This document shows positions 45,822 through 52,819 of a stretch of 64,000 nucleotides of DNA, piece by piece. A model generated the notes under the pieces. That model was not told the origin of the DNA. It did no database searches and worked only from the letters and a program-made list of their open reading frames with translations. The DNA lies in contig CAMCDQ010000002.1 of assembly GCA_945873505.1 (NCBI GenBank), positions 31,713 through 95,712 of the forward strand, read 5' to 3'. This stretch comes from Chitinophaga pinensis (lineage in GTDB: Bacteria; Bacteroidota; Bacteroidia; Flavobacteriales; Flavobacteriaceae). Position 1 is the stretch's first letter, and each line of letters opens with the position of its first letter. Both the position numbers and the translations under genes were made by a program.

Positions 45822-46793
45822 TTAACTTTCATTTGTAGATTGAACTGCACTTTCTTCAATACCATCTTTTGCTAGACTATCATAATATAAACTAGTTAAT
45901 TGAGAAGTGAGAAAATCATCATTTAATAATTTTACAAATAAGTCTTTTGACTTTTTTGTATGTAATTTAATCATTGTGCCATCTTCATTATATCTTATTT
46001 TTCCTTTCAAGGCAGGGTGGTTTTTTGTGAATTCAATAATTTGTGTATTAGGAATATTATTTTGAATTACTGGAGAACTTCTCGCAACTTTAATAAGTTT
46101 TCTTGCAAAAGTTACATTTTCAATTAAACTTTCTAATTCTTCAATATTTTGAAGTATTGACATCTCTCGTATTGCTTCAATACCTAGTAAAGATTCTCTT
46201 TTAATTACTTCTGTGAAACCAAAACTTTTTTCTATAGTTTTAAGATTTAAAATAATAATAACTTCATTTATTGATAATCCCTGAAATCCTGAACTTATTC
46301 TCAATAAATTGTCTGAAAACCTTTCAAATCTTTCTGCAGTTTTTATTAAAAAAAAACTTCCCCTTCCAATAACCTCTACGGGTGATAATTTTTTAAATAA
46401 TGATACTTGATGGTCATGATTTCCAATAACTATCAAAAGAGAATTGATTTCCTCAATTTGCTCGTTATTAAAGTTGAATATTTCTATATTATCATTTGCT
46501 ATAACATTATTTAAATTAGTTAACTCTTGAGGCAATTCGAGATCATACTCATAAAAACATTTACCTCTTTCGTCTGCTGTTGAAATAGGTAACACAACAT
46601 GCTCATTTTCATTAATAATTAAATTATTGATGCTATTAATAAAAATTGTTTTTAGTGGTGCTAAATCATCGACTTCAACATCTAATTTTTTTGGATTTTC
46701 ATCACCTTCAATTAGAGCATACAAAATAATGTTTAATTCAACATTAGGTTGATTAATGAAATTCAAATGTGCATTTAGTTCTTGTTTATTCAT
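45822..46793 (-). CDS. kwaB: Kiwa anti-phage protein KwaB (DUF4868)
   Basis: 323 residues. The C-terminal two thirds match the DUF4868 pattern, with KLSPVEVIGRGSFFLIKTAERFERF, ARKLIKVARSSPVI, EFTKNHPALKGKIRYNEDG and KLLNDDFLTSQLT. In the Kiwa system KwaB works with the four-helix membrane protein KwaA, forming a membrane-bound complex that responds to phage attachment; KwaB binds DNA (published for the E. coli system). Its ATG overlaps the kwaA stop by four bases. Family recognition is by pattern; the membrane partner next door makes it firm. Confidence 0.85.
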   Translation of the reverse strand: MNKQELNAHLNFINQPNVELNIILYALIEGDENPKKLDVEVDDLAPLKTIFINSINNLIINENEHVVLPISTADERGKCFYEYDLELPQELTNLNNVIANDNIEIFNFNNEQIEEINSLLIVIGNHDHQVSLFKKLSPVEVIGRGSFFLIKTAERFERFSDNLLRISSGFQGLSINEVIIILNLKTIEKSFGFTEVIKRESLLGIEAIREMSILQNIEELESLIENVTFARKLIKVARSSPVIQNNIPNTQIIEFTKNHPALKGKIRYNEDGTMIKLHTKKSKDLFVKLLNDDFLTSQLTSLYYDSLAKDGIEESAVQSTNES

Positions 46794-47368
46794 TTTAGTG
46801 TTTTTTTTGCGAAATAAATTCGATTATCTAGTTTTATATATTTAACTAAATCATCTTTATGTAATTTATCCCTAGTTATTAATATTAAGTTGTTTCTTAT
46901 TCCATCTTTAACAAACTCTCCTGATATTTTGTAAATCCTAAATTGCAATATTGCCAATGTTGGATTTGCATAAAATAAATCTGTGCGGATATATATAATT
47001 CCAATTATGAATAATAAAATAAGTAGAACAATTAAATATCTTATACTACTGAAATTGAAACAAACTAAAGGAACAATGTAAGTAGTTAAAAAAGTTAAAT
47101 GTTCATAATCAATATTTTCGATAGTCGTTATTTTAAATGGTAGTTCAGGTGTTCCATTTACTTTATGTTTAAAATCTAAAAAGGAAAAAACACCAATTAT
47201 TATTGAGATTAAACAGAATGATGGAATTATGTTAATTTTCAGAAATGGTAATAATTCCAAAAAAGCCCAATTGTCTTTAAAACAAAAAGGAATTTTTATA
47301 GTTATTATGAACGTCAAAATAAATAATAACCAAAGGGATAAAAAATATAATCCAATCTTTCTCTTCAT
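46790..47368 (-). CDS. kwaA: Kiwa anti-phage membrane protein KwaA
   Basis: 192 residues with four membrane segments (about 6-26, 43-64, 92-109 and 110-127) and a soluble C-terminal tail. The segments PFCFKDNWAF, NIDYEHLTFLTTYIVPLVCFNF and RTDLFYANPTLAIL fit KwaA. It is predicted to sense membrane disturbance at phage attachment and control KwaB. It overlaps kwaB by four bases. A repeated leader motif lies 18 bases upstream of its ATG. Confidence 0.85.
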   Translation of the reverse strand: MKRKIGLYFLSLWLLFILTFIITIKIPFCFKDNWAFLELLPFLKINIIPSFCLISIIIGVFSFLDFKHKVNGTPELPFKITTIENIDYEHLTFLTTYIVPLVCFNFSSIRYLIVLLILLFIIGIIYIRTDLFYANPTLAILQFRIYKISGEFVKDGIRNNLILITRDKLHKDDLVKYIKLDNRIYFAKKTLK

Positions 47369-47386
47369 AATTTTAAATTTATAATT

Positions 47387-47419
47387 CGCCTACTCTCTCC
47401 AGTTTTCGGCTGCCCTGTT
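47387..47419 (-). promoter_or_regulatory. Shared leader motif before kwaA
   Basis: A 33-base stretch (plus strand GCCTACTCTCTCCAG then TTTTCGGCTGCCCTG) ending 18 bases before the kwaA ATG. An identical 33-mer is at 48062-48094, and a variant at 50027-50059 has the same 18-base gap to its gene. Confidence 0.65.
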
Positions 47420-47429
47420 TTTGTATACT

Positions 47430-47945
47430 TTATGGGCACGGATTACAAATTCGCGCTATCGGGGCTAATTTTACTCGTGTTACCGGCTGGTCTTTTTTAG
47501 TTTCCTTAACATCATTTCCAATCTTTATCAATTTTTCATTTTGTTGTTTTATTTCTGATTTGTCTTTTATTGTGTTGTGAACAATTGTATAAGAAACAGC
47601 TGTAAAACTTACAATTAATGCAATAATTCCATTTCTAAAACTATATCGAGAAGTCTTATAGCTTAATAATTTTAAACAACTTTCTCCTTTGAGAATAAAA
47701 TTACAATCAGCATGTACATCTATATCATGAGCAGTTTTAATTTCTTCATGGGAAGTTATATGGTGAAAACTATCATAAAACCATTGTTTTACAGAAAGCT
47801 CTATACACGTGTTGTCAAAATCATAACCCTTATCTATTAAGATTTTTTTTAATTGATTATATGATAAACCGCTGTGTACTTTTTTTTGACCAATTTTTAA
47901 AATTGTTAAATAAAGTTTATCATAAGTAGTTTTTCTTTTATACAT
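47430..47945 (-). CDS. Membrane protein adjacent to Kiwa, repeat-derived C-terminus
   Basis: 171 residues. The N-terminal 90 look like a winged-helix domain (LYLTILKIGQKKVHSGLSYNQLKKILIDKG, VKQWFYDSF). One membrane segment follows at about 108-127 (NGIIALIVSFTAVSYTIVHN) and then a charged stretch. The last 12 residues, KLAPIARICNPCP, are encoded by a dispersed repeat, so the original stop has probably been lost or moved. It lies directly upstream of kwaA on the same strand with 61 bases between. No known family recognised; a Kiwa-linked regulator is possible. Confidence 0.65.
   Translation of the reverse strand: MYKRKTTYDKLYLTILKIGQKKVHSGLSYNQLKKILIDKGYDFDNTCIELSVKQWFYDSFHHITSHEEIKTAHDIDVHADCNFILKGESCLKLLSYKTSRYSFRNGIIALIVSFTAVSYTIVHNTIKDKSEIKQQNEKLIKIGNDVKETKKDQPVTRVKLAPIARICNPCP
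47434..47465 (-). repeat. GATAGCGCG repeat at gene end
   Basis: Minus strand CCCCGATAGCGCGAATTTG, then AATCCGTGCCC. Relatives at 45763-45783 and 47972-48000. It forms the coding end of the gene at 47430. Confidence 0.75.
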
Positions 47946-47971
47946 AAGTTATCAATATTTGATGTGTGATT

Positions 47972-48094
47972 CCCGATAGCGCGGATTTGCAATCCGTGCC
48001 TAATCAAGTTTTTTATTCCCCCCCGCTGCCGCACGAATCCTTTCGTGTGGTTGTATTATTCCGCCTACTCTCTCCAGTTTTCGGCTGCCCTGTT
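47972..48094. repeat. REP-like hairpin repeat copy B plus leader motif copy
   Basis: CCGATAGCGCGGATTTGC-AATCCGTGC (47972-48000), hairpin CCGCACGAA / TTCGTGTGG (48029-48050), then the leader motif at 48062-48094. The repeat lies between the leader motif and the start of the gene at 47945, as if inserted there. Confidence 0.7.
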
Positions 48095-48113
48095 GTTGCG
48101 TGGTACGCTGCAA

Positions 48114-48386
48114 TTTGTTGGGGTTCCAAACCCCAAATTTGTGGTTCCAAACCCCACCGTTGGGGTCTTGAACTCCTCTGTTGTGGTTCGCAAATGGTAT
48201 TTTGCGGTCCTACAATGGTATTTTGCGGTCCTATACTGATAATTTGCGGTTCTTTAGTCCATTTTTGGGGTTTAAGAATGCTATTTTAGGGTTAATAACC
48301 CCAACTTTAGCGTCAAGAACCCCAAATTATCATTCCAGAACCCCAACGGAGGACTTCGGAACCGCAACGGAGGACTTAATTACTCC
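48114..48386. repeat. 21-bp phased degenerate repeat array, 13 units
   Basis: Units start every 21 bases from 48114 to 48366. The first nine carry a TTGNGGTTC-like core (GGGGTTC, GTGGTTC, GCGGTCC, AGGGTTA), and the last units carry GAACCCC-like ends. Unit copies differ at many positions but the period never slips. The last unit spans the stop codon of the minus-strand gene at 48380. Confidence 0.8.
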
Positions 48387-48859
48387 TCTGTAGCAGTCTT
48401 TGGGGCGGTTGTTCTACTAAAAAACTGCTTCATGTCATTTACTTTGGTTTCATAGCCGGGTGTTGCAGTACCTGCCATAAAGTTGGCATAGGCATAATCT
48501 GCCAATGCAGCTTGGTAATTGTCATAATCATGCAAGATTTTGGCATTATTCAAGCGAACAATCAAACTTTCTAATCGGGCAATCATGCCTTCCAGGTTGT
48601 TGCGGCTGGTGAAATCCTTGGCGTACTCTGCCCAGTCCACATGCGGTGTTTGTAGTGCGGGCTGGGTGTTGTGGTAATCCATGGTTTTGTTTACCATTAG
48701 TTTGTTTTGCTCATTAATGCTCCCGTATCGCTGGCGCTCTTCTGCCGATAGGTTTACGTTTACTACCGCTAACTGTGTTTCTAGTGCCGTAAGGGCTGCT
48801 GTAGCGGCTGTTACCTGTGTCGCTGTTAAATGGGTGTTGTTTAAATTTGTAATTGCCAT
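48380..48859 (-). CDS. Helical hypothetical protein, 159 residues
   Basis: 159 residues, predicted mostly helical and soluble. Ala/Thr-rich start (THLTATQVTAATAALTALE), SAEERQRYGSINEQNKLMVNK in the middle, and ILHDYDNYQAALADYAYANF later. No signal peptide. I recall similar uncharacterised Bacteroidota proteins, no function known. It follows the M15 peptidase gene by 50 bases and has a variant of the leader motif 24 bases upstream of its ATG. A 21-bp array starts inside its 3' end. Confidence 0.7.
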   Translation of the reverse strand: MAITNLNNTHLTATQVTAATAALTALETQLAVVNVNLSAEERQRYGSINEQNKLMVNKTMDYHNTQPALQTPHVDWAEYAKDFTSRNNLEGMIARLESLIVRLNNAKILHDYDNYQAALADYAYANFMAGTATPGYETKVNDMKQFFSRTTAPKTATEE

Positions 48860-48883
48860 GGTGATTTGGTTTTTATTGATTTT

Positions 48884-48915
48884 GCTTACTCTTTGTTTCC
48901 CTTTTCAGCTTACGG
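48884..48915 (-). promoter_or_regulatory. Leader motif variant before helical protein
   Basis: Plus strand GCTTACTCTTTGTTTCCC then TTTTCAGCTTACGGG. It shares GCYTACTCT and TTTTCRGCT with the kwaA leader; a close copy is at 50780-50813. Confidence 0.5.
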
Positions 48916-49389
48916 GGGTGTTGGTTTTGCAATTTCAAAGTGCATCCAGTCGAAGTTTTTTTCTTTGCCTAGCGATACAAAACCGTTTCGATAAAAAATG
49001 GCTATCATGGGTTTGTATTCTGGGCGCGCAAAACGGGCTGTGGTTTTGGTTTCGTGCAGTTGGTTGCGTTCTGGGTCTAAATCTATGGCTACGCCCCAGG
49101 CGTGTCGGCTCCAGTCGTTGCCGCCACGCATTTTGCGGTAGCTGAAACAACCGCCATACAGGTCGATGCCCAATTGTTGTATTTTGAGGATGCCGTAGTG
49201 TTCTAAAATAGCGTCAAATACTTTTTTTAAATCCTCGGCAATAAGTTTGTGGCACCTAATGGAATTTATTTTTACGCTCCTGTCCCAGGCGAGCGTCATA
49301 GGATAAGGCAATTTAATAGTGGTAAGGTAAGGCGAGCCACTCTCTGTTGGAGTACCGTATTTTCTGAATAGTTCTGAGGTTGCTATCAT
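48910..49389 (-). CDS. M15-family peptidoglycan peptidase
   Basis: 159 residues, D-Ala-D-Ala carboxypeptidase or endolysin-like fold. Zinc site: SRHAWGVAIDLDP and WMHFEI; GGCFSYRKMRGG before it completes the signature. No signal peptide is visible, so export would need a holin-like partner or other route. Sits 52 bases after the gene at 49442 and 50 before the helical protein, so the three may be one transcript. A phage-lysis or wall-modifying role is possible. Confidence 0.85.
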   Translation of the reverse strand: MIATSELFRKYGTPTESGSPYLTTIKLPYPMTLAWDRSVKINSIRCHKLIAEDLKKVFDAILEHYGILKIQQLGIDLYGGCFSYRKMRGGNDWSRHAWGVAIDLDPERNQLHETKTTARFARPEYKPMIAIFYRNGFVSLGKEKNFDWMHFEIAKPTPP

Positions 49390-49441
49390 GGTTTAGATTT
49401 TTGTTTAGGGTTGTAAGTTGTTATAGGTTTTAAATTTTACA

Positions 49442-50008
49442 TTACTCTTCATCAATTGCCCAGGTGTACACAACAGTTGAATAAGCGCCCGTTTTTTGTC
49501 TGTCAATGTTTCCATCTTCTTCAAACTCTTTTCCAAATCTTTCAAACATTGAAATAAAGCCCATATCACGGTCTGGTACTTTCGATAAAATTTTGCCTAT
49601 TAACGGCAATGCTGCTTTGGAAATTATCAGCCAGGGATTAGTTGTGCCAAGAATATCGGAAATAGTTCCCATGGCGTCGTCACCAATTTCTGTTTGAATG
49701 TCTTTCAAAACTTCACCAACTGTTCTGAAACTTGATCTAGAATGACGCACATAGAAGTGAACATTCATCTCTTTTGATGCTGGCATTGTTCTTCTTAACA
49801 ATAACAGACCTTCACTGTTTGGTGTGCCATCATCAAAAGTAACTTCGTTGTTTTGACTAGGTACCATCTTGATTGGTTGAGTTGGAATAGTGGCTAAAAC
49901 CATTTTTTCTTGATCGGTTGGGTGTTCTGCCACAACAACAAAATAGATATCCCATCTTTTTTTGGGACGATCAATATTCAATTGATTTAATTCTAAACGT
50001 ACGTTCAT
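49442..50008 (-). CDS. Unknown 188-residue protein
   Basis: No family recognised. N-terminal half is beta-rich (RWDIYFVVVAEH, KMVLATIPTQPIKMVP, NVHFYVRHSRSSF) and the C-terminal half holds a hydrophobic helix (NPWLIISKAALPLIGKIL) and an acidic tail. There is no signal peptide. It is preceded by a leader motif 18 bases upstream, exactly as kwaA is, and leads into the M15 gene. Confidence 0.65.
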   Translation of the reverse strand: MNVRLELNQLNIDRPKKRWDIYFVVVAEHPTDQEKMVLATIPTQPIKMVPSQNNEVTFDDGTPNSEGLLLLRRTMPASKEMNVHFYVRHSRSSFRTVGEVLKDIQTEIGDDAMGTISDILGTTNPWLIISKAALPLIGKILSKVPDRDMGFISMFERFGKEFEEDGNIDRQKTGAYSTVVYTWAIDEE

Positions 50009-50026
50009 AATTTTATAATTTATTTA

Positions 50027-50059
50027 TGCCTACTCTCTTCAGTTTTCAGCCGCCCTGTT
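50027..50059 (-). promoter_or_regulatory. Shared leader motif before gene at 49442
   Basis: Four differences from the 33-mer before kwaA, with the same 18-base gap to the ATG and a similar AT-rich spacer. Confidence 0.6.
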
Positions 50060-50133
50060 TTATTATCCCGTTGCTACCCGAAGGTTTTCATGCGGTGGTG
50101 GTGGTGGTTTTTTAAAATGTGTGTGGTTTTGTA

Positions 50134-50631
50134 TTATTTACTTACTAATATTAGGTGCTTTTTCCATTCAGCTGGAATAGTATTGATGTCTAACAATTTT
50201 AATTCTTTTGTGTCAACATTTGCCACTGATTTTGTAAGTGTTTCATTCAAAAATTCTGTTTCAAGTTTAAACATTGCTCCAGTTGCTGGATCAATTATTA
50301 ATAAACCTAATGGTCCTCCAAATATTATATTTCCAAAATACCAACCATTAAGTTTAAATTCCACAGGAACTACTTTTTTATCGTATCCCACCTTGTCAAA
50401 AGTCACTTGATATCTTGCTTTTGAGAAAAACCCAGAGCCAGATTTTAGTTTTAATGTAGCTGGTGTATTACCCGTATAAATTTCAATTCCTTTTTTATCT
50501 TTAATTGAAATTTTAGCTTCTGATGGAGAGCTATTAATGGTTATTGGCCAACTACTTTTACTAACAATACTTGCGCAACCAGTCAATAATAGAATTGACG
50601 AAATCGCTAAAAATTTTAATTTTAAATTCAT
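50134..50631 (-). CDS. PEGA-like lipoprotein
   Basis: 165 residues. Signal peptide with lipobox LLTGC (Cys19). Residues about 27-100 resemble a PEGA domain (ITINSSPSEAKISIKDKKG, YTGNTPATLKLKSG, YQVTFDKVGYDKKVVPVEF). A Gly-rich hydrophobic stretch (NIIFGGPLGLLIIDPATGAMF) follows. It is anchored in the envelope; role unknown. A weak form of the leader motif (ACCTACTTC, then TTTTTCGG) lies 20 bases upstream. Confidence 0.8.
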   Translation of the reverse strand: MNLKLKFLAISSILLLTGCASIVSKSSWPITINSSPSEAKISIKDKKGIEIYTGNTPATLKLKSGSGFFSKARYQVTFDKVGYDKKVVPVEFKLNGWYFGNIIFGGPLGLLIIDPATGAMFKLETEFLNETLTKSVANVDTKELKLLDINTIPAEWKKHLILVSK

Positions 50632-51487
50632 TATTTCACATTTTATATTTTACCTACTTCTTTTTAAAGTCGTTTTTCGGTTTATTCTGACTATGAAAAA
50701 TAACCACACACATTTAATGTTTTATTTTTTATGTTGTCGCCCCGCTACCGTGGGAATCTTTCAAGTTTTCCTATTATTCCGCCTACTCTTTGTTTCCCTT
50801 TTCGGCTTACGGGTTGTTTATTTGCCATATTTTATAGTATTAAATCGGTTATATTTTTTAGATTGTTGGTTGAATGCAAACGTTGTTTTGAGTTTGCCCC
50901 ACAGAAAAAGTGGCTCAAAACGGGGCGTCTTCAGAAGGGTACTACAAGAAATGTATATTGGGATTGTTGCGAGTGCGCAGAAATAGATACAGATCATAGG
51001 CATTTAATTACTTTATATCGTTTGGGAGGGAAGCGTAAAACTAATAATTATAATTGGAATAAATGATGAATGGTGTGTTAATTTTTTCCTATCCCCGACC
51101 CTTTCCAAAGGAAAGGGAGCCAGAAAGAGAAAAACCTCACCCCAGCCCTCTCCGAAGGAGAGGGAGCCGAGATGGGGAATTGGTGCTATTGAGATAGTGG
51201 ATAATAAAAAGGGTTAATCGGAAGAAGGATTAATAGATAATAGAAAGGGTTAATCGGTTATTTGTTTAATCGATTATTTGGGAAATCTGTGGAAATCAGT
51301 TTAATCCGTTAAATCTGTGGCAAAAAATCTTTGTGAACCTTGTGTAAGTCTTTGTGCTCTTTGCGGTTAAAAAAAACCTTTGCGTGAGTCTATGCGCCCT
51401 TTGCGGTTAAAAAAAAAATTGCGCTTCACTCGCAATGACAAGGTGGCACTAAGCGGAAACAATTCGCTACTTGTTTTGAGAAATCAT
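50632..51487. other. Long gene-free stretch with repeats
   Basis: The open frames here are short and overlap repeats. Contents: a leader-like motif near 50652-50680, a second at 50780-50813 with adjacent REP-like remnants (50738-50770), two C/T-G/A hairpins at 51100-51165, and CTTTGCGG-type repeats at 51310-51415. No gene can be supported. Confidence 0.7.
51100..51165. repeat. Two related hairpins (CCCTNTCC / GGANAGGG)
   Basis: CCCTTTCC-AAA-GGAAAGGG at 51100-51117 and CCCTCTCC-GAA-GGAGAGGG at 51147-51165. The stems differ by one paired exchange, T-A to C-G. Both are followed by AGCC. Confidence 0.8.
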
Positions 51488-52771
51488 TTAGTTGAAAGCT
51501 ACCTTCATTTTCAGTTTAATTTCTTGTAAACACAAGTTATTAATGCTTCCTTCGTGGGTGTGTTTGGTGGCTTTTGGCGATTGGAAAGTGCCGTTTTCTA
51601 GTTGTTCGGCAACGGTTTTATAGGCGTCTCTGAAAGGAATTCCAGCAACAACCAACTCGTTCAATGCATCGACCGTAAAGAGATAATCGTATTTTTTATC
51701 GTTTAAAATGTGGTCTTTTACTTTGATGTCTTTAATAGCAAAAACCGCAATGTCCAAACACGCTTTTAAGTTTTCAATTGCCGGAAACAAACCTTCTTTG
51801 AGGAGCTGCAAGTCGCGATGATACCCACTTGGAAGATTGTTGGTTATCAAGGTGATTTCATACGGCAAGGCCTGAATTTTATTGCATTTTCCACGAATTA
51901 GTTCAAAAACATCTGGGTTTTTTTTGTGAGGCATTATACTAGATCCCGTAGTTAAATGCGATGGTAAACTAATGAAATCAAAATTCTGACTCGTATACAA
52001 ACACACATCCATTGCTAATTTAGATACCGTGGCGGCTACACTGCTCATGGCAAAAGCAACGGTTTTTTCGGATTTTCCACGACTCATTTGTGCAGCAATA
52101 GGGTTGAATTTTAAGGTTTCAAATCCCAATTCTTGGGTGGTGAATGTTCGGTTTATAGGAAACGAACTTCCATAACCTGCAGCCGAACCCAAAGGATTTT
52201 GATTGACCACTTTTAAAGCCGCATTTAGGATGGTAATATCGTCTATTAGTGTTTCGGCATAGGCAGAAAACCACATTCCAAAAGACGATGGCATAGCGAT
52301 TTGAAGGTGCGTATAACCAGGTAATAATACGTTTTGGTGTTTTTCGGCGGAAGCCATTAGCAAATCAAAAAGGTCTTTTAATTGCTGTTTAAATGCTATT
52401 ACAACGTCTTTTAAATACAAATTCACATCTACTAAAACTTGGTCGTTTCGGGAACGTGCGGTGTGGATTTTTTTTCCTGTATCGCTTAATTTTTCGGTAA
52501 GTAAATACTCTATTTTGGAATGTACATCTTCAAAACTATCTTCGATTGTGAAATCGCCTTTGGAAATATCTGATAGCATTTCGTTTAAGGCATTTATTAA
52601 TGCATCGGCTTCGGAAGCAGTTAAAAGCCCAACACTAGCAAGCATTTTTGCATGAGCAATAGAACCAATTGCATCGTATTTAGCCAAAACTAAATCCAGT
52701 TCTCTGTCATTTCCAACCGTGAAATGTTCGATTTTTTTGTCTGTTGGTATTCCTTTTTCCCAAAGTTTCAT
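51488..52771 (-). CDS. argH: Argininosuccinate lyase
   Basis: 427 residues, last step of arginine synthesis (arginine plus fumarate). Fumarase-superfamily signature GSSIMPHKKNPD; SFEDVHSKIEYLL, HTARSRNDQV and GYTHLQIAMPSSFG are present. It ends the arg operon; the M20 gene lies 48 bases upstream. Confidence 0.95.
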   Translation of the reverse strand: MKLWEKGIPTDKKIEHFTVGNDRELDLVLAKYDAIGSIAHAKMLASVGLLTASEADALINALNEMLSDISKGDFTIEDSFEDVHSKIEYLLTEKLSDTGKKIHTARSRNDQVLVDVNLYLKDVVIAFKQQLKDLFDLLMASAEKHQNVLLPGYTHLQIAMPSSFGMWFSAYAETLIDDITILNAALKVVNQNPLGSAAGYGSSFPINRTFTTQELGFETLKFNPIAAQMSRGKSEKTVAFAMSSVAATVSKLAMDVCLYTSQNFDFISLPSHLTTGSSIMPHKKNPDVFELIRGKCNKIQALPYEITLITNNLPSGYHRDLQLLKEGLFPAIENLKACLDIAVFAIKDIKVKDHILNDKKYDYLFTVDALNELVVAGIPFRDAYKTVAEQLENGTFQSPKATKHTHEGSINNLCLQEIKLKMKVAFN

Positions 52772-52819
52772 AGTGTTATACTTTTAATTAATTAAAATAA
52801 CCTGTTTTGAAAGTTCCAA

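Noticed and set aside
48114..48386. CRISPR array
   Set aside because: The 21-bp units abut with no spacers, unit sequences vary throughout and no cas genes are present.
47966..48393. Plus-strand open frames of 64-107 codons over the 21-bp array
   Set aside because: They are a by-product of a period divisible by three; no start context and overlapping frames are equally open.
50537..51066. Plus-strand open frames of 111-149 codons
   Set aside because: They cover repeats and the reverse strand of a real lipoprotein gene; no recognisable protein features.
45613..51487. Integron-like cassette array because same-strand genes alternate with repeats
   Set aside because: No attC core (RYYYAAC/GTTRRRY) or integrase seen; gaps and repeats are not uniform.
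42880..51487. Integrated genomic island with tRNA-Arg as attachment site
   Set aside because: No integrase and no second copy of the tRNA 3' end found at the far border.
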